DNA of 64,000 bases, from the NCBI GenBank assembly GCA_020736575.1, contig JAGPYM010000005.1, positions 930,001-994,000 of the forward strand, read 5' to 3'. Source of the stretch: Thelonectria olida (taxonomy: Eukaryota > Ascomycota > Sordariomycetes > Hypocreales > Nectriaceae). The translations under genes and the position numbers were made by a program. The stretch's first letter is position 1, and every line of letters begins with the position of its first letter. The notes below the pieces were generated by a model. The model was not told where the DNA came from. It saw nothing but the letters and a program-made list of their open reading frames with translations, and made no database searches. Positions 48,860 through 60,955 of this stretch are shown here, in pieces.

Positions 48860-51636
48860 AAATGTTTACGGGATTGAATTTTGGCGTACAGCAATACCCA
48901 CGGTTTTTTTTTTCATTATCTGAACAAAGTAACGGCAGGCGCTGGGAAGTCCCATTTACCATGACATGTCATGAAGGTGCATGACATTCGTTTTCATTTT
49001 ACGCAACCACCACAAAAAAAATACGTTTTTACTGTTGATTCAGCAAGCAATACGCATGCTACACACCATCTGCCTCTCTTCCCGAACGACAACAAGACCG
49101 CGGCCTGAGCTAAGGGGGAGTGGAAAGGTTTCCCCTCGCTGTCGTGGCCAACCGTTCGGGATCTGACGATTATGATGATGACCGCTACGTTTACATCGGC
49201 TGGGGATAGACGATTGGGTGGGGTGGATGACATGCATGAAAGTATGGGGTGTTGGCCAGAAAGTGGTTGAGAAGAGCCAAGGGTCGCTTCTGAATCTTAG
49301 GTCTGGAAGAAGACCTGCACCAAGAAGGCAACAGACAACCTTGTATGGTGTCCCGAGCAGGGGAGGTTTCGGAAAGGACGAGTAACGAGAATTGAAAAGA
49401 TTGACGATACGCGGCGCCCAAGGCTCAAGACACCCCAAGCCGATCTGCCCAGCAACCCGCTCATCCGCCCGCCAAGACACGACCAGACCGATGATATATT
49501 GGAGAATGATGGTGGAGAAAAATCATGGAGAGGAAAGGCGTTGCATAGCGAGGAGAGTGGTTGAAAACTACCACATTCGAATGCCTTTGAAGACAGCGCA
49601 CCATAAAAGGGGGAAAGGAAATACTTGGGGCCGGAAAGCTGCACTTTAGTCTGCATTGCACTGCACATATCATTTTCGAGATAGACTTATTGTCGTTTGG
49701 TCTGCTCTGCCAGTTTTTGGGCAATTTGCCTTGAATTCTTTTCTTTTCAGACTATTCTTATTTACCTCTTACATTTCCTTTGTCTCTTTATATGATGACG
49801 CCGGCATGGTATGTACGGCACACAATAGACATGATGACGGACAGATCTCGACCAGCCGAGTCGAGATTGACGATGCCACCACGAACAAACCGATTTACTT
49901 GGCTCCTTGCTTGCCGTGAGTTCACGAGTGATGGGATTACTGTTTCATTGACCGAGGAACTAGGCGCTCCGGGACAGCGAATTTGGGGTAAAGTTGGAGA
50001 AGCAATGCAAACTGCCTGCCGCCAACCTCGGATGGATAGGTTGGGAGGCATGGTTATTGAAACGTCTTCGGCCGCCCGGAGGATTCACGATGAGCATGAA
50101 CCGGAACCAGATGCCTCTCCTAGAGGACGAGGCGATGAGCGACCCTTGCGGGAGTCCCGATTTCTCCCATGGTCTGCGACACGGCCTTGTCAGTTGACCA
50201 CACCTTTTTTTATTTTTTTGTTCTTTAGCAATGCTGCTGCTACCTTGGGACGGTCGAAACACTCTGGCTGCACGGCTACCACCCACACCCACCCCGGACT
50301 CCCCAGGGGTCCTTACAGCTTGGGGGACTGGAGGAAATGGGGAGGGATCTGGGGCAACGACCCCGCGCTGGCCGCGCCACTTTCACATCGTCTGCCTCAA
50401 CACGGGTGTTTCTTCTTCCTTCGGGGTGGAGGGGGGATCGCGGGACCGGGCGGGAGGTGAGGGTGACGGCCCAGTTACAGGTAAAGAGAAGAAGTCTGGA
50501 GGTCTGGAGACGTACTTTCCAGATTAGGTGATACGGTGTCTCGTTACTTAATAGGCATTACGGCATTGGGCGTGAAGCAAATGAGGGCACGGTAAACGAT
50601 GTGTCCGAGTTTACGTACGAAGTACAAGCCATGACCCGGACTGCCAAGAGTGCGGCCTTGTTCTATTAGGGCATCTGGAAAGGGGGCTGGCTGGGTCTGG
50701 ACTGGGCTGGAGGTGGTGAATGGAGACTCCACGGGCGGGAAGTGGTAAGGTAAGCCTTTGCAAGAGTGGGATCTTTGGATTTGGAATAGCTGCAGGCTCG
50801 GAGCGCTGGTTGGATGGGCTATGGGAGCTGTTGGTGCTGACGGGGCGGGCTGATGTCTCCAGTAGCAAGCAGCAGGTTGGTTATCCGTCCATGCTCGGTA
50901 CTTCGTACATGTATTCGTATGGATACTTGGGAGGCCGAATTAGGCATGTCGATGCTATGAATACTCTGGACGCATATGTGTCTGCCATGCGGTGCTATGC
51001 GATGCCATGCCATGTTATGCAATCCCATTATGCTTGTCTTTTTCCTTGGGTTTTGTTTCGTTCTTCGCACCCCCTCGTCTCCTCATGCTCTTTGCTCACC
51101 GCGGTCCGGCGGTAAAACAGACCACGTCGCGGCGGGACGTGAAGACGGCAGGCAATTTTGCATGGGCATTCTTCCTGACCTGATGTGATCTGACATGGCA
51201 AATGCACACACACATCAGTAAGTTGATATTGGCGTCGGCGGCTAAATGTGGTTACTTGTGGCATAGCCCTTGAGAGCGCCTACAAATAGGTAGTTACATG
51301 GTTGTACCTTAGGTAGGTAGATCCATGTGCGAGGACACTAAAGAAATCAAAATGCCCGCTGGAATAGAGCCCCGATTCCCGGAAGAGGACGGGAAGGCAT
51401 CCATCCACAAGGAAGAAATTTTAAAGTCGTCTTGCCGATGATTGTTTCCTCGTTCAGACCAAATGTCTACGTATTCGTACAGGAGTGCACACGACGCTTG
51501 CGTCAATCTTGATTTTTTGAAGTTCTCGTTCTTTATTTTGTTGCGAGACAGTAAGACTGGCCGACAGACAGACAGACATGTCGATGAAGAGGGAAGCAGC
51601 GGAAGCGGGGGATGGACGAGTCCACATCCCGCCCAC

Positions 51637-51698
51637 GTACATACATACATGCCTACATGCATACGTATGTACATACATACATACATACATACATACAG
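51637..51698. repeat. (ACAT)n microsatellite, interrupted
   Basis: About 60 bp of tandem ACAT/CATA with an internal change (CTACATGCATACGTATGT). The interruption contains short palindromes, so the tract could fold as a hairpin. Confidence 0.9.
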
Positions 51699-52408
51699 CT
51701 TGCATATTGAGGATTCTCGACATACACAGATACTCTCTGTCCAGACAGACGTGGGAATAGTTGCAACTTTGTGGGATGACCCGCCCTAGATGAGGTCACC
51801 GAGTGGAACTCCTCAGCGACCAGCCTCAGACCGGCCACAGGCGACCAGGGCTGCTCCATTGTTGAAGACTGGGTCCCGTTTTACTTGGGCCGCCCCCTCG
51901 TCTGCATCTCTTTGGATCTGGCCCTTTTTTTCTTTTTTTTGCTTCTTGTTCTTTCTTTGCTTTTCTCGGCTGGCGCTTGTACGTATGTAAGTCGGTCGGC
52001 GGATTTGGAGGCTGAACGGCTGAAACGTGACACGGCTCGTTCAATTCAGGCTAATGAGGCCGAGCATTGGATGGGCTCGGTGCACAAGGCCGGAGATCCG
52101 GTACTCGGCCACCTGCTTGGTGCTCTTGCAGATGAGACGATGGAGAAGACAAAGTCAGAGTGGATCAAAAGGGCCGGAGCAATGTGTGCCGGAGGTGGGT
52201 GGTCAAGTGGACGTTGGTGGGCCGGAGCCGGGCCGGAGATACAGAGGAATTCTTTCTTCTGTCTGTGATGAACGGACGTACACACATAGCAACTACTGCG
52301 TAGTAAGTCATGTGTGAGGTTTAGTTGTGGATATTCGCGATAGCCATGCGCGCTTGACAAAAGAGTGAGGCGAAACGGGAGCTGCATCAGAGCCGACGTT
52401 GCAGTCAA

Positions 52409-52433
52409 CCATCCATCCATCCATCCATCCATC
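52409..52433. repeat. (CATC)n microsatellite
   Basis: Six tandem CATC units in noncoding DNA, about 70 bp before a 15-T run. Confidence 0.9.
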
Positions 52434-53391
52434 ACTCGCAAATGACGAGCCGCGAGACGAAAGGGGGCAATGTTGGGGGTTGCAGAACTACACGTCAGTT
52501 TTTTTTTTTTTTTGCTGTCTTCCCTAAGTTACCCGTCGAACCCAATCCCTCGGGAAGCGGATGTCATTGTCTTGACTCGCTCGGATGGCGTGGTGTTTTT
52601 TTTTCCTTTGGGGGAGGTCATGTTTCTAGACGTGTCACGCTCGCTTCCTCATTCGATAGCCTCGAGCCTGACACCAAGTCCTTAATTCTCGGGCTCTGCT
52701 TCTTTCACCGCCAGATCTGAACTACCGTGGCCAGAGTTTTGGCTAACTGTCCCGTAGCTCATGAACTTGTCTCTAGTTCAAACGGCTTCTCTAGTTCTTG
52801 GAGAGCGAATGGTTTGAGATGGCCGTCGTGGTGGTGGTGTGCACCTAATGTAGATCATCGACCACCCAAGATCCCCCCAACAAGCCACCATGGAACATCC
52901 CAGCGTCTTCTTCCAAATTTCCTTCTCAATCTTCTTCTTTCCCTTTTCCTTTCGTGGATTCCCGAGTCGCCGAGGTGCCGATCCCAAACGTCTCCCGTCG
53001 GTGTCACGTCAAGCCAAAACTGTGGCGCCCAGCATCACGTAGCGCTGTTGTCCGGTGCTTGAAAGCAAGACCCTTTTGATACCTAGAACTGCTTCATTCG
53101 CCGTGTCCATCATACTGTACAACACAATAGGTAAAAAGAAACTGCCCAACGCCGTGGTCCGTCATCGGCCGGTCTTCCAGAACAAAACGCCCATCCCCAA
53201 CAATCACTGCCGTAACAGCAGGGCCCGCGTCATTAAGACTAGTACACTACAATACGCCATCATCCTCAACCGAACCCTTCCAACACGATTCCCGTCATAA
53301 ATACCATGAATCCTCAAGCACGCCTTCTTCTACTCCAACACTTGGGGGGCCAGGCATTGACCAGATGAAGAAGCAGCCACACTTCGTCCGT

Positions 53392-55846
53392 CTAAGCCAT
53401 ATCTAGATATCCCGAGGCAAGTGATGGTGCAAATGTCATCTCTTCTCCTCCCGGTGCAATGCCCTCATGTGCCGTCGCCAGGTCAGCCAGGTGCTGCAGG
53501 CCTTGGCTGGCCGCTGCCTCCGCCGACGACGTAGGACGCGTCTGGTCCGCCAACTTGTCCCTGACCCCGTCCCATACGCTCCCAGGTTTGTCGACAATGT
53601 CCTTGATCAGCTGTGCCGCCTCTTCTCGTGAACGGTCCAGCTTCACCAGTTTCGACAGAGACATGGCCACCAGTGAGGCAAAGTGGTTCACCAGTGGGCT
53701 GCGCAGATGGGAGTTGGTAGACAGAATATTAATCTGCTCCTTGGTCGGCCACATGATCTCTGATGCCAATGCCTCGGGCGTCAGGAGCGTAATCAAAAGC
53801 TTGCAGTGCCAGTAGGCGAGGTGCACCATTGGGTGTGATGCCGGCTCGATGTGGGCTGGGAGATCCTCTCGATAGTTCTCGATGTAATCGTTCAAGATGC
53901 TCGCCATTACCTGCTCTGTTGTGGACGACCCGGGCTGGAGCGTTGATACAACAAACGCCACTCGGTTTAACAGCTTCGACATCCCTGGAGGAGTTACGTC
54001 AGTCATTAAGTCCAACCCTGTCAATCGAGTTCAGCGACACTTACGGACTAGCCAGAAGCACACGTCTCCCAGTATAATTTCGAGGCTGGGTGGCGCAACC
54101 ACGCTGCTGTCGGGAATCTGCGCAGGCTTCCCAGTTCCTGCGGCATACCATCGATCCAGGAGAATCAACGACCACCAGATTCGTACACATAGTTGATCGT
54201 CCGAGTCCTGCTCAGAAGCTGACTCGATAGGAGCATACCGCCAAAGCCTCATTTGATTTGCCAATGAAACCGCCCGTCCCAGCAGAGACGGCAGTGTCGA
54301 CGATGATCGCCAGTCTGCATCGACGATGAGGAGCACCAGTGTCTGCGCGTGTACGATGTCAGCCACTCGTGAGTGGGGAGCCTCGTTGCTCTCCCATTCG
54401 TTGAGTAGAGAACTCGCGAGCTTGACATCGCCAGGCGATCCTGTCGCTGTCGGAAGAGCATTGACAAATGCGGTCCGTAGGGTTGCTGGACACTGTGAGA
54501 GCAACTCTTGCAACCTGGCCTTGCTACTCGGGAGGATTGGGTAAACGGCCTGGACGTTTGACAAGTAGCTATGTTTGGGTAAGCATGACGGAATCCAAAG
54601 TGGTTTAGTTTAGTAGACATACCTGTGCAGAACCTCGTCATCGATATCAGGCACATCATCCGCTTCAGTCAGAGTGATTTCCATGGTAGCGACAGGGGGT
54701 TTTGATGGCGTCTCATCCGGCTTCAAGGCTGTAGGCTGAGGAGCCAGGTAAGAAGACCCATAGCCGTCGGAGCCTGTCGACGCCTGTATCGAGCGGTGTT
54801 CTGATCCCCAGGGCGTCTGTCTCGTGCTGGCAGGCGTATTAAATTCCCCCGAAATACTCGAAAATGGCCGCTTTCGGTTTGCGTCGTCATTCACGTGGTT
54901 CTGTCGAGGTCTCTCAGGAGCAAAGAGCCTGTCGAGATCATCCTGGTTCAAGCCTCCATCAGATTCAAGCTTGTTCTCGATGCTGTGGATCCGATCCGCC
55001 AGTTCCTTTATGTACCTGTCATCATGTCAATCAATGAAGAGAAATCAAAGTTCAAATAGCATACCCTTTACTCGGACCACGCTTCTGAGGTACTCTACTA
55101 AACAAGCATCTAATAGATGATCGCGCACAGCTTGAGCATGGGTTTTCGCCCGTGTCTGACTGTGCATCACACTTGATCTTCTTCCTGCGACACTCGTCAC
55201 ATGCGCGGGATACCTTGGACCTCTTCCTTGGAGGTATACTTTCGATTGGGAAGCTCGGGTGCATCGGCGCCGTGACAGCCACGGGCATGCCATGTGACAC
55301 CATAGAGTCTGTCGTGGAAGTCTCTTGTACGTATGCCGGGGCCTGTTGCGGTTCGGGTTCGGGGTGAGGCATGATGTTCCGTAGGTTTGGGTCTTCAACG
55401 CTCATATTCGGGTCGGTCGCAGGCATCATGGATGCGCCGGCGAGACCTTGGCCCAGCTGAGCTGCCAGTTGAAGCTCCTCGAGGTTCGGCGGACGTGACA
55501 TGACATGTTCCTGAACCGTCGCAGGCTCTGGGGGGAGGTCGTTCTGCTCGTGCTCCTGTACCTGCACTTGCCCTTGATCAGACATGTGTTGATCCTGGGG
55601 GTGTTGGGCGTCTTGATGATCTTGATGTTCGACTTGGTGTTCAACTTGGTGGTCCACTTGATGCTCGACTTGGTGGTGCTCAACCTGGTGGTGTTCGACT
55701 TGATGTTCCATATGGGGATCGACCTGTGGTTCAGGTACACCTTCTCGGGGGCCAGTATTATAGAACGGACCGACTTCCATCGTTTCGGCGCCTGGGGATG
55801 GATATGTAATACTGGCATCCTCTGCCTGCTCCTTGGGTGCACTCAT
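53392..55846 (-). CDS. Zn2Cys6 transcription factor, Rgt1-like DNA-binding domain
   Basis: Fungal binuclear-cluster regulator. Exons 55846-55065, 55015-54623, 54568-54045 and 53984-53392 give 763 aa. The zinc cluster is C216, C219, C226, C237, C240 and C247 (spacing 2-6-10-2-6), preceded by RKRSKVSRACDECRRKKIKC and followed by RVPQKRGPSKGYIKELADRI, a linker and coiled-coil start that resembles the yeast glucose regulator Rgt1. Residues 42-80 are a tandem repeat of HQVEH/HQVDH units. The C-terminal half resembles the fungal middle homology region (IWWSLILLDRWYAAGTGKPAQIPDS). The start ATG at 55844-55846 is the first in frame; the open frame further upstream offers only TTG. A role in sugar-transport control would be inference from the linker alone. 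Confidence 0.85.
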
Positions 55847-58800
55847 ATTGGCGGTTGTGGGGGTTTGCGAAATCAATCGACGGGCACACGTGCGTGTATT
55901 AACGGGTATCGATTATGAAGCGCACAAAAAAATCGTTGGAATTGGGCGCAGTTACGCAGGTTCGTCAGCGACAGCGAGACGAAGTTCTACGATGACGCGA
56001 GGAGCTAGTCGCGACGCGACTATTGAAGCCACTGAAGAGCAGAACCACAGTTAGCAGGAGAGTCGACATGGTGATGATTTGATGCGCGCGCGACACATGA
56101 ACACAGGAGACGACGGCACTACAATGACGTGGGAGTGAAGGCGACGGCGATCGAGTGCGAAGTGGTTATGCAGGTGCATCGTGATGTGGACTTACACGGC
56201 GCTTTCTCTTGGGGCTTTCGGAACGGGATAATGCGATGCGACGGCGACGCCTCGACGGAAGAGGAAGAACTCGGCCCCGACGACTGTTTTTTGTGTGGGT
56301 GTTTTGGCCTTCGATTGATCACGGAGAAGGAAGAATTTTTCGGGAGCCTGGTGGGAAGTGTTCGACCCACTCCTGGGCTTGATGGAATTCTTAGTCAGCA
56401 CAGTGATATCTGCCTCTTGTCCGCTCTTCAAACAACCACCTCATTGAAAACGACTTGCCAATAATACCTACCTAGGTACCTACGAAATGTCTAAATCTAT
56501 GTTCAGTTTAGAATGAAAATCGACTCCAGGTCAAAAAAAATAAGTAGCTAACCCTAGGTAGAAATTAGAGGAATTATGCAATACCTAGGTACCTTGCGAA
56601 GGTCTCGTTCCACAGCAACCTTGGGAGGAAGACACAATCAATCCTCCAACTTCATCAGATGGCGTAATCTTCTTTCGGCCTAAAGGACGCGTTTTTAGCT
56701 ATGGTCACAGAACCGAGATCGATCTATCTCCTCTATCTCCCGTGAAGTAGCAGATGACCCAATATTAGTGTCGGGCCACCACTCATCAGCCCATAGCAGT
56801 TCTCGTTCAGCTATCCATCAGTTGAGGCGCGTTTGCACATGGACCACTTGTATTCTCGGAAAGCAAAGATCTTTATTTTGATCCGACTTGGAGTATACCA
56901 TGTCCGAGCTTTTGCACAGAGTCGGGTCCTTGGTCTTCTGATCACATCGCATTGCCCCCGACACGAATGGAATGGACCGTCTACATCCAAATATTCAACC
57001 ATGGTGTTGACTGGAAATAGATATACAAAAAACATCGACCCGAGATGATGGAGCGTATCTACATTCCACCTTAGTGAGCGGTGAGGTTGGTTATGTCACT
57101 CCTCTATTTCCGGCGTTCTGATTATTGAATGACAGTCGGGTAGGCCTATTGACTTGCACAGGCTCATTACTTTGCTGAGACATTCCGGATATGCTGCCTG
57201 GCAAAATGTCTGATCTAACAGCTGACTTCACGGTCCATGTAACTCGCGGGAGGACAGCCACATAATCGAGTAAGACAAGTTTTCATATTCGTCTTGTTGC
57301 TGTTGGCTGTATTAGTAGTGGATAGTTTGGCCATGAACGCCTAAACTATCCGGAATGTTGTCGAGCCATCGAGTTGAGAGGACCTGATTCTAGCTTTACG
57401 CCCTCATGCGGGGTAAAAAGTCCCAGCTTCACATAAAAGGAATCCAATTGACATGACTGAATCTAATCGCCGCTGGGTTGCATCAACCAATCTGGTCGAA
57501 AGCTTAAAACCTGTGTCGAGGTGCCACACTAATGACAGTCCACATGGCACAGCATTGGCGTTTCTGACAGTGGTTGCTTGAGACTTCGCCTCTTGCGACA
57601 GCTGGCAAAGCGATTGGACTTTATGAGATCAGCTGTAAGGCTGTCGAGGAGAGACCCAGGATTGGTAGGTAGGGAGAGGCCAGTCGTAAGCGACGTGGAA
57701 GAAACTATCCGCTGCGATACGTCAGAGGTCGGGCTCTGAATCATGCTCTCGCGTGCGATGTAGCTGTCATGCTCACTGCCACTATTGAGTTGGATGGTTC
57801 CCTGTGACAAATGTGTTGGTTATGTTGAGTAAACAACCACCACGTGAATATCCCCAAAGTTGAGCCGTTCCGGCACTCGGCCCAGCAGAGCTATCAGTCT
57901 TGGAGATGGAATCCATGGCTCCGGTAGCTGATGAGCGTCGGCACTTGTGCCTTTCCCCGAGGTGCATCGAGTGGCCCAGGCTGACGCCGCTTTCAGCCCG
58001 GATCTGGAGTTATGCGCGACCGAATGATAGCGGAAAGTGAGCTTGTGATAAGAGTTCCTGCGGCTCAAGATGTGGAAAATGAGATGGACGTGCTCATAAG
58101 GCGGTGGCTTCTGTTGGTGAGTTCTAGAGCGAGTCATGGAATGATCAGCGATGGAATAAAATGTTCCGGCCAGATCGGAAGCTGAAGCGGTCCAATTGAG
58201 AGGTAAGGCGTCACCAACAACCCCCTGGAACTTTGAGGATCCGCAATCTTTTGTTCTCTTTGAGCTCTTAGCGGTAATTCGGTGTCCGGGTTACCTTGAG
58301 TGTCAGAATGATCAACGGTTCCCGCCGTGATTCGATCATGTTTCTCTGCTCTCGGGGCGAGACTAGACTGGCAACAGAAGTTCATGTCTGTGTGTTAGTG
58401 TGGGGTGCAAGCTCGGGCTGGCTGGTATTGATGACAATTGTTTGCTTCTTTCGAGGGCGGAGCAGCTTGAAGAAAAATGATGACAAAGCGGTCCGGAGAC
58501 TCCCTCTTCTTGCTTTGTCTGCTGATGATGGCGACGGTTCTGACGGCAGACAGAGTGGGTGACTTGTCAACAACGTGTAGTAGACTATGAAACTGGATGG
58601 TATGATGTCTAATGAAGAGGGGGTTTGCTTGCTTTTTCTGTGAACCTTGAGAAAGCGAAGCCATGGCCATCATCTCGATCCTCGAGGAAGCCTTGGGAAC
58701 AAAGATGCTAACTTACCTAGTTACCCAACTTACTACGTAGTAGGTAGGTAGTTACTCGGCACGCGACAGGAATGGATGCCACGTGAATGTTGGTCAGAAT

Positions 58801-60035
58801 CACGCAGCATGAGGAAAAGCCCGCGGCACCCGCACGAACCATTGGCTGGCTTTGGTCTAAGGTACGACGGAGAAAAGAGCTTACTCGAGGCGAGGGTTCG
58901 CGAAGCGGGCGGAGCTGGACGTCGCCAGTGGGGGTGGTTGGGGGAGAAAGCATTTGAGACGTGGAGGGTCAGGAACTTGCAAGGGGCCGAATAACCTCCT
59001 GCCTTCCTTCCACGATTGCGTTGCTGTGGAGCGAAATGCCTCCACTGCCTGTTTGCGGATGGAGGGAACTTGGGAAGGAACGGGCTGACCCCTGAAAAAG
59101 GGCCGTCTCTTGGCTAGAAGCTTCGGGAGCTCACTGAAGCGCCCTGGACTTCGTGATGGCCTTTGATGAATGATGGGATTGTTGGTGGTCTCAGCGTCTC
59201 GCCCGACTCTGAGAAACGATTGTTTCGCCTTTTCGGAGCCATTGGCAAGGGCTCCAGCTCTTCTGGGCAAGCGGGCGGGACGCTGGAGCGGGGCCCCAAC
59301 TGAGCTGGAAGTGCCATTTGCAGGTCCAGTGGATTCTAGCTGCAAATCGCGAGAGCGAAAGGTGGTAATCCAAAGGTAATTATGGTGTGTTGTTTGAGCG
59401 GTTGGTGCCATCGTCTGCCCTCGGAGTCCGCCTCTTGTTCTCCCATTCTTCCTTCAAATGGATCCAGCAACCCATTTTCTTTTCTTTGTTGGCCCTGTCC
59501 CTGGCCCGATTTGTTAGTCCATCTTACGTATTCGCACCTAGTGTCTTACAGGGCATGTTCCGTGTAGTAACGTTAGCAACAGGACAAACAAGGTCCAGGT
59601 ACGTACATATCCTTATTCAAGTGTCTTATTCTATGTTAACGGTCATCTGCCGAGTGTTAATAACCTCGTCAATGGGCCCTACTCCCGCTTCTCCCGTTCC
59701 TCCCGTTCCTTCCTGGTTTATCTTTCTAACAGCCCTCGTTATTGCTCTTGCCTCGTGTTAGACCCCGTTCCTTCCCTTCCCCCAAGAGGCCCCTTCCTAA
59801 TTCGACGATCAGGACCTTCATTATCTTCGCATTTACAGCGTCGTCTCCATCCAATGGATCTTCTCTAACATCATCCTACATTCTCTTCAATCTCAACGGT
59901 GGCCTTCGACCAAACAAACACCAATGATATCGAGAGACGTGCCTTTGCTCCTGTCCGCCCGTCAACTAACAACACCTTCCTCCCCTCTACGGTTACTCGG
60001 TACGGCTCGTCTTTTCTAGACGCCATCCCGCCGTC
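55847..60035. other. 4.2-kb intergenic region
   Basis: Promoters of the Zn2Cys6 gene (minus) and the methyltransferase gene (plus) lie at the two ends. It contains a cluster of ACCTAGGTA-type motifs (56470-56594). From about 59380 the plus strand is pyrimidine-rich, suiting the methyltransferase leader. A weak two-exon minus-strand reading at 57529-58137 is discussed as a finding. Nothing else is supported. Confidence 0.5.
56470..56594. repeat. Cluster of ACCTAGGTACCT motifs
   Basis: The 12-mer ACCTAGGTACCT occurs exactly at 56470-56481 and 56583-56594, with a related CCCTAGGTA at 56552-56560. Each holds two overlapping palindromes (CCTAGG and GGTACC). The cluster lies about 620-750 bp upstream of the Zn2Cys6 start. 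Confidence 0.7.
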
Positions 60036-60955
60036 ATGTTGCTTAGCATGGACGTCATGAAAGTTCGGGACTGGACTTATATCGAAGACCCCCCTCAAGA
60101 TATTGGCCCAGCTCGACACCTCCTGGAAGTATACAGCAAAATCCCATACAACGACCTTGACGACCATCTCCGTCGTGTAGTAAGTCCCGCTTTCACTTCC
60201 GTTGCCGCTGCCCCATGGCCCCGTGCTTCGGCTCCTGATTTGATCTAATCTGACCCGCCCTTTATTAGAGAGAGAAAGCATGGTGTATCTCCCAGTACCC
60301 TTGTGTTGGCCGGTGGAAGTTCCTCTACATCCTTGATCCCCAAGACCCTCGCTATCAGCAGGTTCTCTTTCGACTCAATGTCGCCAGTTCTCGAGACGTT
60401 CTCCTCGACCTTGGTTGCGGTGTCGGCCAAGTCATCCGCCAGTTCCGTGCCGACGGTGTAAGAGGCTCCCAACTTATTGGTACCGACCTACAGTCCAAAT
60501 TCATCGACATTGGTTACGACCTTTTTCAGGATCGGTCATCTCTTGGGGCCTCCTTCGTTGCTGGTGACATGCTGGATCCCGACGACAAGCGACTTGCCTG
60601 CTTACGGGGCAAGGTCACCATCATCCATGCCGGCAGCTTTTTTCACCTGTTCAACCGAATTCAGCAACTATATATTGGCAAGCGTCTTGTCGAGTTCCTC
60701 AAGCCCGGAACGAAAAGTGCCATGATTTACGGCCGTCAAGTCGGTAGCAACAAACCAGGACCGGTCGCCACCAGCACTCGTTCGTCTTATCTTCATGATC
60801 AAGACACCTTCCAACTTCTATGGGACGAAATTGGAGTTCTCACTGGAACCCGATGGCAAGTCCAGCTCGAGCCAACCGGGGAGCCCGCTTCAAAGCTGCC
60901 AGGTTTCAACAACAATGCGTTCCCTGTCAATTTTACCGTCTACCAGGTTTCATGA
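60036..60955 (+). CDS. AusD-type class I SAM methyltransferase
   Basis: Exons 60036-60179 and 60269-60955 give 276 aa. It matches the methyltransferases of fungal meroterpenoid clusters (AusD, Trt5 and PrhM type) along its length: LLEVYSKIPYNDLDDHLRRV, REKAWCISQYPCVGRW, the SAM loop LLDLGCGVGQVIRQF, IGTDLQSKFIDIGYDLFQDR, IIHAGSFFHLFNR and a GRQVGS motif near the end. Characterised members methylate carboxyl groups of polyketide-terpenoid intermediates. No polyketide synthase, prenyltransferase, cyclase or P450 gene lies within the visible neighbourhood, so this member probably stands alone or at a cluster edge and its substrate is unknown. Two further in-frame ATGs (60048, 60057) could also serve as starts. 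The 89-nt intron is in phase 0. Confidence 0.85.

Larger units (their letters stand above)
48860..53391. other. 4.5-kb region without a supported gene
   Basis: 3' flanks of the copper-fist gene (plus) and the Zn2Cys6 gene (minus), so no promoter is required here. It is rich in simple repeats: (CATA)n near 51637-51698, (CATC)n at 52409-52433, and poly-T runs near 52500 and 52595. ORFs are short, and several are merely translations of the repeats. Confidence 0.5.

Noticed and set aside
56548..56557. CTAACCCTAG, like a telomerase RNA template or telomere repeat
   Set aside because: Only nine matching bases, overlapping a CCTAGGTA motif; no second telomere unit and no further RNA structure was recognised.
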